Shown here: one piece after another, positions 14,359 through 26,169 of the stretch
How positions within the stretch are numbered: the stretch's first letter is position 1
How the letters are laid out: every line of letters starts with the position of its first letter
Assembly: GCA_011317545.1 (NCBI GenBank)
Contig: WUJK01000003.1
Coordinates: forward strand, 1,922,001-1,986,000
Length of the DNA stretch: 64,000 bases
Direction: 5' to 3'
Source of the DNA: Coniella vitis
Taxonomy: Eukaryota; Ascomycota; Sordariomycetes; Diaporthales; Schizoparmaceae
Translations under genes and position numbers: made by a program
Notes under the pieces: generated by a model
What the model was told of the DNA's origin: nothing
What the model saw: the letters and a program-made list of their open reading frames with translations, nothing else
Databases searched by the model: none

Positions 14359-15972
14359 TCCAACACCGCAGAAACACGAGATGTAGAAGTCATCTCAACA
14401 AACCCAAAGAGAGCTCGGCACGTCTCGTCACGGGCCGCGTTGGCTGGGCGGGGGGAGCTCATGAGGGGGGCCCTGGGGCCAAAGTGGGGCCAGCGCGTGT
14501 CTTGGCCCTAGCGCGCCCCGCTATAGTGCCGCCCTCAATGCAGCGCCATACGTCATGCGATTGGCCAGTCGCGCTTTCCCAAGCTGCCGTGTCGCGCCCG
14601 TCACGCGCTCGCCACGCGCCTGTGGAGACGCGTTTTGGGCGCACTATGACGCGTCACCCTTCAACCACACACAACTCGAGCATCCGTCCCCAGGCTGCCC
14701 CCCCCCAACTTGTCGTTCACAATGTGTTCCATGCCGCTCGCTCTTCTTTCCTTTTTTCCTCCGAGGACATGGCAGTTATTCGGGGTGACACAAGGGACAC
14801 GAGTAACACAAGTAAGCGCAAGCAACATACAGAGTAATCCGCCAACCAGTTGGCCTGCTCCTCTAAAAGCCCATGTCTCTTTCCCTATTCTGTCTCTACT
14901 CTGTGCTATGTACATGGCCTCTACCCCCTCACCCCTTTTTTTCCTTTTCTATTCTCCCCCCCTTGTCTGTTGTATGCTTTTTCTTTTCTCTGATAGTACA
15001 TGGTACTTACTTTTTGCTGTTCATTTACGTGATTCCACACTTAGAGAGTGCACGTAGCGGTGAAGTTTTGGGTGTAATTTCTGGCTGTACCGCTGGAAGG
15101 CCAGTGCAGCATTCTTCAAAGGTCAGAACGGCGGCCGGGTCCTTCTTGACGAAAGCAATCTGATGTTACAGAATCATGTGTGCACGCCTTGCCCGGGCCA
15201 ATTGCACTCGTTGCATTCCCCATGCAGGCGGTTGTGGCACCGCCAGAACAGCCCAATCACCACGGTCGTAGATTCACTTCCCAGAGTTAAACTGGTGGCT
15301 GGGTATCGGACATGTGATATGTGCAAGAGACCACATACCAATGAGCATGTGAGTGAGCGTGCATTTACGTGAATCAATGCGAGCAATCCAGGCCTCTTTG
15401 ACCCCAGGCTATGTGCACGATGCCATATACTATGTACGTAGCATAGTACATGAACTCCAACAGGCTACATAGTACAAGAGACTTGTTGCGCTCTCGAGCG
15501 AGTAGACAGGACACATAGCAGGGCTTCTGAGGCTCTGTGTCCGATCTATTCTTGACTCGGTTTCACTGAGAGAGTGCTGTCGACAATGACAGCGACAGTC
15601 AAGCATCACAACGACGGGCAGATATCGATAAGCACTGCATTGTCGAGGCGACTGACGGTCGGGTACTCAAGTCATGGTGGTATCCGTGTCTACTGTGCCG
15701 AAACGATGATATTTCAATGGCTAGATACTTACAATAGTACACAGCCAAGCCAACCCGACAGCACGATGGATGTGATTGGGGAAGGGTCGCGAGCATCGAA
15801 ATCAAGGCAGTTTCGGGGAGGGTCACCCAAGAGATGCTGCACGAGGTCGTCATGCCGTTCCGACAGAGAAGGAATTGAGAGACCGGGTTCAATGGGCAGC
15901 CTCTACTATGTAGTGTGCAATAGCCCGCCGCCCATCCCGTTCAAGTCCCACGCTGCCAATTCTGCTGCGACT

Positions 15973-15976
<4 letters not shown>

Positions 15977-16004
<28 letters not shown>
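15977..16004 (+). repeat. (CT)14 microsatellite
   Basis: A perfect CT dinucleotide run in non-coding DNA. Confidence 0.95.
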
Positions 16005-16007
<3 letters not shown>

Positions 16008-16979
16008 AGCCGGGGTGGCCGGCGTAGCGGTATCGGGGCCATTCGCAAAACCCCCTCTCTTGCCTTTGGATACCCTTTGGCCTTAGCACATGTCGATAGT
16101 CTGAGAAGGGCGCAGCGGATGGGGCGGGACGGCACAAGCTCTGGTCTCTGGTCTGACAGATGAGCAAAGGGGCAGTCAACCAGGTCTAGGAATGTGCCGA
16201 GCTGAATACATAGTAGCGCAGAGGGTCGACCTCTCAAACATGGCCGAGGCTGTTGTCAGAGACGCATTCCAGACCTCGACTCTATGCCAGCACACGTGGG
16301 AGCGCACCGCACAGTCCCGTATCTAGTATGCATCGAGTAATCTGGGATGGAGGGGGGAAAGCAAGTAATCACCTAGACTTGAGTGCTTGCATGCAACGAT
16401 TCGACAGGGAGGGCAGCCAAGTCCCGAGCCATGCAAGGAGCTGGCAGGCCAGAGAGGCAAGGCACACAGCACAGCCGCTCTGCGTCACAAACCCCGACTT
16501 GTCTGTTCTAGATGGCCACGCGAGGCGTGAGAGGCAGGCGGCTGCAGCGATATGATCAAGTGCGTGAGTGAGAGAGTGCGCCAAAGAGCGGAGTCGCGAG
16601 GGCCGCGAGGGCGCCAGGTGCCAGGTGCCAAGCGGTGTTGCTGGACCTTGGTGGGCAGGCAAGTGCAGAGGTCAACTGCAAGGTACTCTGGCTGTCTGGG
16701 TACCGAGATACACCATGCAAGTTCCATTGTTGATGTAGCGTCGTCCTGCTTCCCGGTACTGATGCAAGTGACTTGGGCGCAATGGCAGGCGTTGATTCAG
16801 CAGGTACGGTACAGGGCAAGTGAACGGCAGTACTTGTCAAGCATTATCCCTGTTCAAATCAGGCCCCCCTTGCGCCCATCACGGTGGCTCCACCTTTGGG
16901 CGCAGGTACAAAGATACCTTGGGTGCTGGCCGCTGTTGCGGTCCTGCAACGGGCGGGTGCCCTACTAGCCCCCAGGCCT

Positions 16980-17005
16980 GGAGAGAGAGAGAGGGGGGGG
17001 GGGGG
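16980..17005 (+). repeat. (GA)6 followed by a run of about 13 G
   Basis: A purine-only tract lies about 480 nt upstream of the Myb-like start codon, immediately before a pyrimidine-rich leader. Long G runs of this kind can form quadruplex or triplex DNA. Confidence 0.9.
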
Positions 17006-17484
17006 AACAGAGTCCCATGGGCGACATTAATGCCCACCCCCCAGCGCAAGCCTCTCCCGCCCATCCCCAAGTCCTCCTTTCTCGCTCACTCGCCCGCTTT
17101 CCTCGCATCTCCTACCATTCCACCGCAAACCAGAACAATCACTGTTTACTGCCACCACAACCGATTTCCACCGGATCAACTTGCGCAACTTGCTCGCACC
17201 ACCTTGCGACTGCTCTACCCACATTTTACGAGCCTTGTCTGCGCCGCGCAACCTTCTACCGCCCGGCGCATCCCGTCCACACCCTGCTCCCGCCCATACC
17301 CGTTAGTCGCAACAGCCGCCGCGCCGCTGTCGCGCCTCGCCTTGCGTCCATCGCTGTCCATCGCAGCTCAAATTGCTGCATTCAACAGACCAAACAAAAC
17401 CACGTATAAGCACAGCTCACTGAAGCGCATTGCATTGCATTGTATCGAATCGAATCGCACCGCAAGCGCAATCGCATAGCCACA

Positions 17485-18366
17485 ATGCTACTGCCGTCCG
17501 CTTTCTCTTGCGACACGTCGCAACCGCGGCTACTGTCTGCGCCTTTCATCATCTCTCCTCCTACAAGCCCCCAGGGCTTCTCGACACAGAGCGCGATCGG
17601 AAACCTCCTCAACTCTTGCCGCAATCTGCATAGCCTGCTGTCGAGCCCGACCTCGCACTTGCCATCGCCGCCGCTCGCCCACATGCCTAGCCCAGTCCCG
17701 AGACTGCGACGGCGCGAGGCCAAGCCCGCTGGTGCCTCTCTAAGCCAAACCGAAGGACCGCGGTATAGGATCAAGAAGCGCGCCCCGCCGCCCCGTGGAA
17801 TCAACAAGAGAAGGAGAGCGGCTGACGATGACCCTGAAATGAGCGAGGAGGAGGATGTTCATGGCACAACAGAGGGCAAGGAAGACAACATGACCGATGT
17901 CAGCGGACCCAACATGTTTGGCCACAGCCACCAAGATGCCGAGAACGGGGTCTTCATCTTCCGGGGTGCGCAACCTGAAGAACTCAAGTCACCGGCTGCT
18001 GGCCCTTCCACACCAAAGAGACAGCGCATCGCCCCGCCGGACGTCCCTCGGGGACTGACCAGAGAAGACTTCCACAAAATTGGTGCGTCACCACTGAGGA
18101 GGACAGCCATGATCAGAGCCAACGAGGCACCCAAACCAGCACGCAACGACCGATGGAGCCACGAGGACGACTCCAAACTGGTCGAGGTTGTGCTTGAGAA
18201 GGTCAAAAATATGGACTTGTCCAAAGAGGTGTGGGAGGATTGTATAAGAAATCTACCCGGCAAGGACTACAATAGCGTGAGCTCACGGTGGAAGAACCTG
18301 ATCAACAATGAGAGGATAGGGGTACGGAGCAGGACGAGGAGTGGCAAGGTGCATGGAACATGGTGA
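17485..18366 (+). CDS. Myb/SANT-like DNA-binding protein
   Basis: A single exon encodes 293 aa. The frame is open further upstream, but I chose the ATG at 17485 for its good context (CACAATG) and because the upstream text looks like a pyrimidine-rich leader. The N-terminal two thirds are disordered: S/P-rich, then basic patches (about residues 72-115, with IKKRAPPPR and NKRRRA) and an acidic patch (PEMSEEED). The folded part is a Myb/SANT-like domain at about residues 223-278, with W-x20-W-type spacing (RWSHEDDSKL, EVWEDCIRNLPG, SSRWKNL). This protein type is common in Sordariomycetes as a single-repeat Myb-like protein, probably a nuclear transcription or chromatin factor. Its targets are unknown. 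The gene stands alone on the edge of the gene-poor stretch. Confidence 0.85.
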   Translation: MLLPSAFSCDTSQPRLLSAPFIISPPTSPQGFSTQSAIGNLLNSCRNLHSLLSSPTSHLPSPPLAHMPSPVPRLRRREAKPAGASLSQTEGPRYRIKKRAPPPRGINKRRRAADDDPEMSEEEDVHGTTEGKEDNMTDVSGPNMFGHSHQDAENGVFIFRGAQPEELKSPAAGPSTPKRQRIAPPDVPRGLTREDFHKIGASPLRRTAMIRANEAPKPARNDRWSHEDDSKLVEVVLEKVKNMDLSKEVWEDCIRNLPGKDYNSVSSRWKNLINNERIGVRSRTRSGKVHGTW

Positions 18367-20762
18367 TGGGTGTGGAGGATTTATTTTATTACTCAAGGCT
18401 CCGTTGTTGTCGGTGGCTTCACTTTCTTTTGTTCTTGTTCTCGTCTGCTGTTGTGGCTACCACCCACACCACTACTTGGCTCTATCTACTTCTGCCACAT
18501 GCATACTCTCTATATTTGGATGGCGGCTACTAGGTTCACGGCGTTATTCTTGGATTCTACGAAGCATGATAGTCTGCTCTTTTGCGCATTGATAGATACT
18601 CCCGTGCCACAGCGCGCTTGCACTGCTTGCTGCATTTGATACTGGGGCTGCTTCTCAGCACGGTCTTTTGCAACCCACTCACTTCTATACAATACTCATT
18701 GTCTTCTTCGACTCCCAAGGTTCCCAAAACACTCGGTGCGAACTTCTGTGCCCATTGCCGTCCCGTGCGTCTCACTCTGCGGCTGCGCTAACCACAACCT
18801 CGCCGTCTCCTGTTGGGCTAGTGGAAATAGGCGGCGGCGACCTCTCGCGGGGACGTTACTTCCCAATTACAATACAACCTGAACTATCAGCAGTCATTCG
18901 CTTGATGAAGCAGGAGCTACTCAACAGAGCCTTGCCTGCCTCGAGCTCCATAGTGTTCCTTCCAACTAGCTCAATGTTTGATACCGTACTTGCAAGTACT
19001 AGCGTACTGACGCCCTGGAGTCCTGACGGTCACGCTATCAAGAAGATCGAACGATTGGGATGTGCGCTTTCTTCCAGGCCCCTGGCCCAAACTCGTCGAT
19101 GCTGCACGATAGCTTGGCTCTTCCAAACCCAAACACACCGAGGGACTCGTACCACCGTACCACCGCACCACCATACCCAACCTACCTACCTGGCTGCGAC
19201 AACACCCCAGACGGGGGGTTAGAGCAGCAGATGGCTTGCATGATTGTCCTGTTCCTGCGCCATCAGAGACCTGCATCGGCAATCGAGGGATGAAGAAGTC
19301 GACAACTCAAGATGCCGGCACAGTTGAGCTGCAAGACGATGGAAAACTGTCGCCTGAGCGCCGCCCGTCTGGAGGGGGCCGGGGAAGGGGGGATTCTTCT
19401 GCTATGAAGGGAGGAAGGGCAGATCACCTGCAGGTCTCATCGTTTTCTGCCCTGTTCCGCTGCGAACTTGTCTCCTTCCCAAGAGGTACAAAGCACTATA
19501 CGCAGGGCCACGTCTCTCGTTGGCCCTTCTTTCCCGCCTGCCGCCCTATTGCCAGACATGGACGGCACGATATGGCAAAAGCAATGGGCCCGGGCCTCGA
19601 GTCTTCCCCAATCTGAATTCTGTAAGAAAATACATAGTATTGCAGTATCTTCTGTCTCTGCGTGACTATTTCCAGTTTGTTGCACAGATGTTCGACAGAG
19701 AGCCATTACCTACTCTTGCCAAAGGGCACATTCGATGGATGACACCGATCTTTCAACTGATCGAATATCAGCAGAAGGGCACGTTGCGCACCTCCGATTT
19801 GCCCAGCCCTGCTGGTCGGTTATACATGTTTTTCAGCGTGTGAAACATTAACAAATCCTCCAGCCAACTACTGCATTAGCATATGCCACCGAATCAATAG
19901 CAAGTCGCGAGATCTGGCTGGAGGCCAAAGCACACGAACTTGTCTGTGAACAGTCCCAGTAGACGGGAGACGACCGCAGCCACATGCAGCTGTCCGCTTC
20001 AATTGTCCTCGGTCAATACATATGCATCCCTCATTAATAAGGGGTCCAAAGTGGAAGAGATGCGCTGTTGAGCAGGAACAGGTGACCTGCAGCCGTTCGC
20101 AGGCTGGGAGGTTCGCGGCAGAGGAGGACCAAGCGCAGACAATACATAGTACAAGCCACAGTACCTTGGTGGATCTGGTAGACTCGGAAAGTTTGGCCCT
20201 CGAAACTCAGGGGGTGGTAGGAGGGGGAGGTCAGTCATACGTAGATTCTAGATGCCTTGCACCAAAAGAGGCTTGTGCCTGCCAGGCAGGAGAAGCTGAT
20301 GATGTTAATATGTAGACACGATTGCGCAAAGATGAACCTTGTACGATGCAGCGGCCTGCCTTCTGTAGGTATGAGTGGCACGCACGCCTACAGATTACAC
20401 CCTCGTAAATTTCACATTCCAATCTCTAAAGGGACCAGCGCAATATCTAACGTCAGGCAGGGAGACAGGCACGCAGCGCACATTCAACACGAGAAGAAAC
20501 CCGAGTGAGCGGTTCGGAGCTTTTTTCTCCATCTGAGCCACAACCAAAAGTATCTGGGTTGTGCTCGGGCGCTGGACACCACTATCAGAAATGAGAATAT
20601 CACGGATTTGGGAAGATGAAGCGTTTGCCTTCTGCCAAAAAAAAAAAAAAAAAAGAACTGCTCACAGATGCTGCATCTGACAGGCAGTATTCTCGCAACC
20701 TCACTTTGTGCTATTGTGGGAGAATGAAGCATGGAAGCCGTAATGATATATGGCGGACAGAA
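18367..20762. other. Intergenic, no gene recognised
   Basis: This region holds the 3' flank of the Myb-like gene and the 3' flank of the P450. It contains two exact TACATAGTA words (19631, 20143) and an 18-nt poly-A run (20637-20654). Open frames such as 18668-19222 and 19236-19616 have no domain, overlap other frames and show no sensible splicing. Confidence 0.55.
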
Positions 20763-22661
20763 CTACCAACCGTCCAAAACCTTGACCTTTACATGCATTC
20801 CATTGGCCGGCCTCTGTGTGACGCCACCCTTGATCTCGAGCCTGTCTTCGTCCGCCTCTTCAGGATTCTTCAACGTGAACTCGAGCCTGCCAACCCAGGC
20901 GGCAAGCAGGCACGCAAACTCAGCTTTTGCAAAACTCGAGCCAATACAACTGCGAGGGCCGTGCAAAAAGGTCAGAAAGGCATAGTTGCTGGTCGCACCG
21001 CCGCTCGCCGCGTTCTTGTCGCCATCGTGCTTGGGCAGCCACCTATCCGGGTTGAAGTGATTCGCATCGGGGCCCCAGAGCGAGGGATCTCTGTTGGTTC
21101 CGCTGGCTGCCATGACAAGTCTGGTGCCTCTGGGCACTTTGACGCCTTGGATCGTTGTGTCGACAGCCGCTTCGCGCATCGTCATGGGCACTGGGGAAAA
21201 GTAACGCAACACCTCTGAGCACACCGCGTTGAGGTAAGGCATGCGGTCAATGTCCACACTGGTGATTGTGGCGCCGGTGTCGTCGATGCTCGGCAGACGT
21301 TCGCGGACTTCTTGTCTAAGTCTGGATTGCACCTCGGGGAACCGGCACAGCATGTAGATTGCCCACGTCATGCTGCTCGCTGTCGTCTCGTGGCCCGCAG
21401 CCAGGAAGGTCATGAGCTGGTCCACCAAGTTCTCGTCGGTGAACCCGCCGCTCTCGAGAGCGACACTGAGGATATCGACATCGGTGAGTTCCTTGCGAGC
21501 GAGCTTTTGTTTCTTTTCGCGGATAAGCTCGGCGCAGGTGGCGCGGATGGTCTGCGCCGCGCCCTTGACGTCGGCGTTGCGCTGGACGGGCAGGCGGCTG
21601 ACTACCCAGTTGGGGAGGAAGAGACCCAGCGTACCGAGCAGCTGCGCCTGGCGCGAGGGCTTGAAGATGATGTTGTACGTCTGGAACAGGGGGTTGGTAG
21701 GGTCGGCAATGGCGCCAAAGTCACGGCCCAAGCCAGCCACGCCGATGATGTCGAGCGTGGTGCGGGAGGCCCAGCCTCCAACCTCGAGCTCGCCTGTCCA
21801 TTCTCCCACACTGCTTGTCGTCTGCGCATCGGGGCCACGCAACGATGTTTTCTCTTGCTGCCAGGGCGTAGTCGCGGGTGCCGCGGGTGCCGTGGGGATC
21901 TCGTTTGCGGCATCGAGCCGGAGCTGCCTCGACATGGCCTGCACACCCTCGGCAGCCTTGGTCCAGAAGATGGGGTACAAGTCCTTGACATGGCGAAAGG
22001 CAAAAGCGGGCATCAAATTGCGGCGCTGAATCTTGTGGTTCTCACCTTCTGTGATGAGGATGCCGTAGCCGAGGATGCGCGCCAGCCCGAAGCGCACCAA
22101 GGCGGGCTTTTGGAAGTCGTAGTTTCTGGTGACGAGAACTTCGGCGAGGGCTTTGGGGGAGGTGATGAGGAGGCGCTCTTGGTTGAGCATGCCGAGATAG
22201 CGGATGAGGCCGTTGTTTGGAATTGTTGCGATCCTGTTTTGGTTGGGCTGTGTGAGCTGGGTGAGGAATCATTTACTTGTATTCTCGCGATCCCGTGAGT
22301 GAGAAGCGATTTACTCTCCCCCTGCCCCCAACCCCCGACCAAGAAGAAGAAGAAGAAGAAGCAAGTGAAATAAATACCATTGTTGCATGGGGACGCCATT
22401 GGGCAACGTTCTAATCTTTTTCCATTGTCCATTAAAGAAGGATTCATTCTCGGGTTCTGGCAGGCCTCGAAGTGGCGAGAAGACCTTGGGCCAGAGAATG
22501 ACTTTCCAAAAGCACCAGGCGACGAAGGCGAGGATCCAGGTGCCTGCAAAGTAGCCCGAGAAGGCGGTTGAAGACCATGGCGGGCTCAAGGCCGATACTG
22601 CTGTGTAGGCGGCTATGCTGGAGGCGACCGTCATGGTCTTCCAGGGCAGCCCGGTCTCCAT
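20763..22661 (-). CDS. Cytochrome P450 monooxygenase
   Basis: Two exons on the minus strand, 22378-22661 and 20763-22233, give 584 aa. The 144-nt intron has a GT-AG junction that completes codon TGG (PMQQW/IATIP). Residues 10-55 contain hydrophobic stretches consistent with an ER membrane anchor. Diagnostic motifs are the I-helix AGHETT, the K-helix E-x2-R as EVLR, a PERF-like FNPDRW, and the heme loop FLHGPRSCIG with the axial cysteine at about residue 524. The region between helices C and F has an A/P/T-rich insert (TAPAAPATT), which may be a loop. Microsomal P450s need an NADPH reductase partner, which is not encoded nearby. No synthase or tailoring gene is adjacent, so I would not attach it to a pathway, and I do not assign a CYP family. 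Confidence 0.92.
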
Positions 22662-22930
22662 GGTGGGTGGTATTGTATTGGACGGTGTTGCTGGATCCCA
22701 AGAGAGCGAATGAATGAAGGATGGTGGTGAATCTGGCGTTCGGTGCGTTGAAAGGATGAAGAAGCTGGCCTCTTGGAATCACCGAGAGGTGGTTGCGCCC
22801 CAGTATTTCGGTCTTGAAGGTGACGACATCCAAGTTCGCTGCGCTTTATGAGAGGTACCGAAAAGCTGGAATGCGACTTTGGCCACGAGGACTCAGGGAG
22901 AGATTCTTTGTTTGATTGGTTTCTGGTGGG

Positions 22931-22938
22931 GATATATA
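22931..22938 (-). promoter_or_regulatory. TATA-like element upstream of the P450
   Basis: The word TTATATATC lies on the minus strand about 270 nt before the P450 start codon, next to an AC repeat. The distance would allow a leader of more than 200 nt. This is a motif and position call only. Confidence 0.25.
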
Positions 22939-22962
22939 ACACACACACACACACACACACAC
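22939..22962 (+). repeat. (AC)12 microsatellite
   Basis: A perfect AC run directly beside the TATA-like word in the P450 upstream region. Confidence 0.95.
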
Positions 22963-24873
22963 TGTAAATGTTCAAAAATGGTGTGTTGTTCTTTTTTGTC
23001 CAACCACGTTGGCAAGTACCTCGGAAGCTGTTTCAAGTCGGACTTGAAGCGATGGACAGAACATGGGAATTGGGATGATTATGATGTGCATACGTCTTCC
23101 GCCCTTCTTTTTTTTTGGTGGGCACTGGCTGGTGGCTTTGCTGCTACAGTAGGTATTGACTCGCAGGACGGAGTCGGGAACGGAGTTCAGACAACAAAAA
23201 TCAGGCCGCGAGCCTCTCACCAGCCTGTCTCGTCTCAGTCAGGGCCAACGAGATGTGATGGATAGATGGATGCGCCGGCGCTGTGCTTGGTAATAAAGAG
23301 GCCGGAATTGGTTGGCTATAAGACGGAGATAGAGGCGAATCGCACACAAAAGGGGTTGAGAGGACTGATGGATTTGTTCTTTGGCACCAAATACCAGAAT
23401 GGCCATGTAACTATGTATATGAAGTGTCAAAGGCCAACGGAACGGGTTTGACGGTCTCACGGAGAGAGAGAGTCACCCGCTGGGGTTATTTATACAATAC
23501 CTACGGACATCAATTCTTGCGGCGGCTTTAGACTCTTCCGAGCAACCACACCACACCACGGCCACGCCGTTGTTCGTTTCTTGTAATCTTCTTCTCTTGC
23601 CTGCAGATCCGACTTGTGCCAACAAGAAAAGAAAAGAAAAGAACAAAAAGGAAGAAAATCAGGGGAAGCCGGGGTACGAGAAGTGCTAGAGGCCCAGGGC
23701 GGTGGCACTTGCATGCAAGATCCAACAACAAGACAAACAGCCTTTGGCCAAGCCCACCACCAGCCATCCAGCCATCCAGCCAACCAACAGAGCTAGCCGA
23801 CTTGGGGTGCTAAATAACTCATCTCAGCGTCGTGCATTCAGCACTTGCACTCACTGGCAGTTGGGTTGTGCTGCTGTACTGAGACCTGGCCAAGACTGTC
23901 CGACTTGAAGGTTGTTAATAGGTACGTAGTACTGAACTGGAGGTTATCAACAAAGTAAGCCAGTAGCATCTGTCCATTTGGCCTCGGATTGGACCCACAA
24001 GCATTTTGTATGCATAGTATGTATAGCAGATTGATCTTCTATTGGATAGCATTTTAGCATTTTGCAGCAATATCCGTGCATTCCATGGATGGTTGGTCCA
24101 AACATGAAGATCCTCAAACTGATTGGGGCCTGACTTGTCCGCCTGCGCTCTTTTGGTATTGTTCTTCTGTGTTTTCCTCGCCGTGTATCTGGACAAGGAA
24201 CACGAGCTGGCTATTGATAGCTCTTGTTATGTAAGTGTCAGTATCTGAAAACCTCAAACCCTTGCTTACATAGATGGCGTGCTGTGGAGGAGACTCAAGC
24301 TCCGCTTACTCAACAACACAGACATGCAGGTGATTGATCCGTCATTGACCAGGCAGTGCCTCTATATCAAACGAATACCTGATGAATCTCACCAAGGTAG
24401 CAGTCAAAAGTACAAAGTCGACAATCTTCAGACCAGACCGAACAAAACGAGAACTCTAACCTTGAGGACAGGTGGCTAGCTCCAGGCAAATCACGATACA
24501 ATAAGCCTTCTAGACGACTACCGAGACTTGTGATTGGATCTCTGCTTGTTCAGTATCATAGAGGTTATTCACACATTGTGCATAGCAAAGTTGCCTGTTG
24601 AGGCCAACGCATCGACCGGGGCTGCTGAGCAAGACGGGCAGCAACGACCGGCTGCTCAGTCCTGCCGCACCCTGTCCAATGATGGAAGGCAGGCAGTGGT
24701 GGGGCCAAAAGCAATTGACCTAGGCGCGGTGGTTCACTGGGGACGAGCCTCTTCGCATCCAAACCAATGTCCTGTCCTCTCGGACCAGAACACATAACTT
24801 CTCGCTGACGGCCGGGGTTCCAAAGCAAGTGGCTTCCGCCCGCCCACCGCCACACCAAAGAACCCAACGCGCC

Positions 24874-26169
24874 ATGAGCCGAACCCCAGTGCACGCCGCC
24901 GTGTTCGGTGCTCTGGCTGACACCGTGGGAGCAGCGCCCCCGGGCAGCACGTCCCCGCCGTCCACCTTCCGCGAGAAATGGGATGAGATTGCCGCGTCCC
25001 AAGACATCAAGCCCGGGACCCAGGCCTTCAGTGACTGGTCGCAACAACGCACGCAAGCAGGCCACGAGCGCCTCGAAGAGCTCTTTTTCCAGGGCCGCAG
25101 CGACCTCCACGGCTTCCAGGCCATCTGCGAGCGGATCGGGATCCAGACACGCCCCGGCACGGTTGCTGCCTGTCGCCGGGCTATCAAAGAGAACCTCATC
25201 AACATCTTCGACCTGATCGACGCCGCTGAGCGGGGGACTGAGGTCTTGGTTTGGCCGATGGAGCAGTGGGGCGACTTTGGGGCATACACACTGGAAAAGG
25301 ACAATTGCTATGATCTGGGAATTGCAAAGAGCAGTCGGATCCTGCGTTGCTTTCTGCAGAAGCTTCGGGGAAGGAAGCCAGCCCAGCTGGGAGGTCCATT
25401 CAGCCTGCGTGGACTGCCCCGGGTCTATCTGCCACCAAAGGCAACTGTTGGAAAGCCCCGTATGCACCCACGGTCGAGGATCATCTGGAGACCGCTTGTT
25501 GCAGACCAGCCACCAACCCTTGTCCATAACAATGTTAAAGAAGAAGAAATGGACCAGGAGGAATCACAAGACTACTCCGACGAGGAGGAAGATGAGGACA
25601 ACGAAGACGACAGCGACAACGACAGCGACAACAAGAATGCTACTGAAAGACGAACTATCAACAACCCCATCATAATCTTAGATCCAGACCCAAGTGACGC
25701 CAAAAGCAGCCACTCGGCATCTCCTTCCGACCAAGAATCCATCGAACTGTCAGCCATCGAGCCTTCTCCTCCGGCCCGCACCCCTTGCCCAATAGAAGAG
25801 CCTCGCAAGAAGCGTCAACGCACCGTCGTCGAATGGCTCCTCCCAGCGCCCAAACCAAAGCGCATGACAATATGGAATACGCCCTCGACTCCGACCCAGG
25901 CGAAGAAGACATCAGACTTGGCTTCTCGACCACCGTTACCACCATCACCACCACCACCAACTACAACAACGACGACGACTGTTATAGCAGATAACGAGGC
26001 CAGCGTATGTGGCAAACGATGGCTCCGAACACAGACAAATCCGAGGAGGACTACAGAGACCCAATCAATGTCTTCTCCTGCGGTCAGTTCTAGTTTGAGG
26101 ACTGTGATGAGCTTCGTGGTTGACCCGGATGATGATCAAATTCCGCCGCCTTCAGCTCAGCCTTTTTGA
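24874..26169 (+). CDS. Conserved-looking protein of unknown function, acidic middle region
   Basis: A single exon encodes 431 aa. The frame is open from 24829, but the first ATG is at 24874 (GCCATGAGC). Residues about 25-165 look like a folded, mostly helical domain with many W/F/Y/L positions (FREKWDEIA, FSDWSQQR, LFFQGRSDLHGFQ, WPMEQWGDFGAY, LRCFLQKLR). I cannot match it to a named family. After that come a highly acidic segment (about 226-256, D/E/S/N), an S/P-rich segment, a basic patch RKKRQR near 310 that could be a nuclear localisation signal, and a P/T run. The layout of one folded domain plus disordered acidic and basic tails suggests a nuclear protein; this is inference. Codon usage and the absence of breaks support a real gene. 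Confidence 0.75.
   Translation: MSRTPVHAAVFGALADTVGAAPPGSTSPPSTFREKWDEIAASQDIKPGTQAFSDWSQQRTQAGHERLEELFFQGRSDLHGFQAICERIGIQTRPGTVAACRRAIKENLINIFDLIDAAERGTEVLVWPMEQWGDFGAYTLEKDNCYDLGIAKSSRILRCFLQKLRGRKPAQLGGPFSLRGLPRVYLPPKATVGKPRMHPRSRIIWRPLVADQPPTLVHNNVKEEEMDQEESQDYSDEEEDEDNEDDSDNDSDNKNATERRTINNPIIILDPDPSDAKSSHSASPSDQESIELSAIEPSPPARTPCPIEEPRKKRQRTVVEWLLPAPKPKRMTIWNTPSTPTQAKKTSDLASRPPLPPSPPPPTTTTTTTVIADNEASVCGKRWLRTQTNPRRTTETQSMSSPAVSSSLRTVMSFVVDPDDDQIPPPSAQPF

Larger units (their letters stand above)
10203..17484. other. Gene-poor 7.3 kb stretch with microsatellites
   Basis: No confidently recognisable gene lies between the zinc-cluster gene and the Myb-like gene. Contents: a poly-T run (about 10494-10508), a possible decayed gene near 10.6-11.4 kb (listed separately), CAA/CAC/AAC microsatellites near 14.17-14.36 kb, a CT run at 15977-16004, a GA then G run at 16980-17005, and eight exact copies of the 9-mer TACATAGTA (either strand) between 12.6 and 16.3 kb. 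From about 17.03 to 17.48 kb the plus strand is pyrimidine-rich and is probably the promoter and leader of the downstream gene. Open frames of 60-250 codons occur on both strands but consist of repeat translations or overlapping noise. Confidence 0.6.
22662..24873. other. Intergenic: P450 promoter and unknown-gene promoter (divergent)
   Basis: The start codons at 22661 (minus) and 24874 (plus) face away from each other across this region. It contains a TATA-like word and an (AC)12 run about 270 nt upstream of the P450 start. Open frames at 22879-23265 and 23490-23813 overlap on both strands and look like noise. I see no gene. Confidence 0.55.

Noticed and set aside
13828..14837. Overlapping open frames of up to 258 codons on both strands
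   Set aside because: They consist largely of AAC/CAC repeat translation, overlap each other on both strands, and have no domain or splice structure.
21312..22298. 328-codon plus-strand frame over the P450
   Set aside because: It is the antisense shadow of the P450 exon, whose own frame has all heme, I-helix and K-helix motifs.
24565..25527. 320-codon minus-strand frame over the unknown 431-aa gene
   Set aside because: Antisense shadow: the plus-strand frame is longer, starts with a good ATG context and has a more protein-like composition. I cannot exclude it entirely because the plus-strand gene has no known family.
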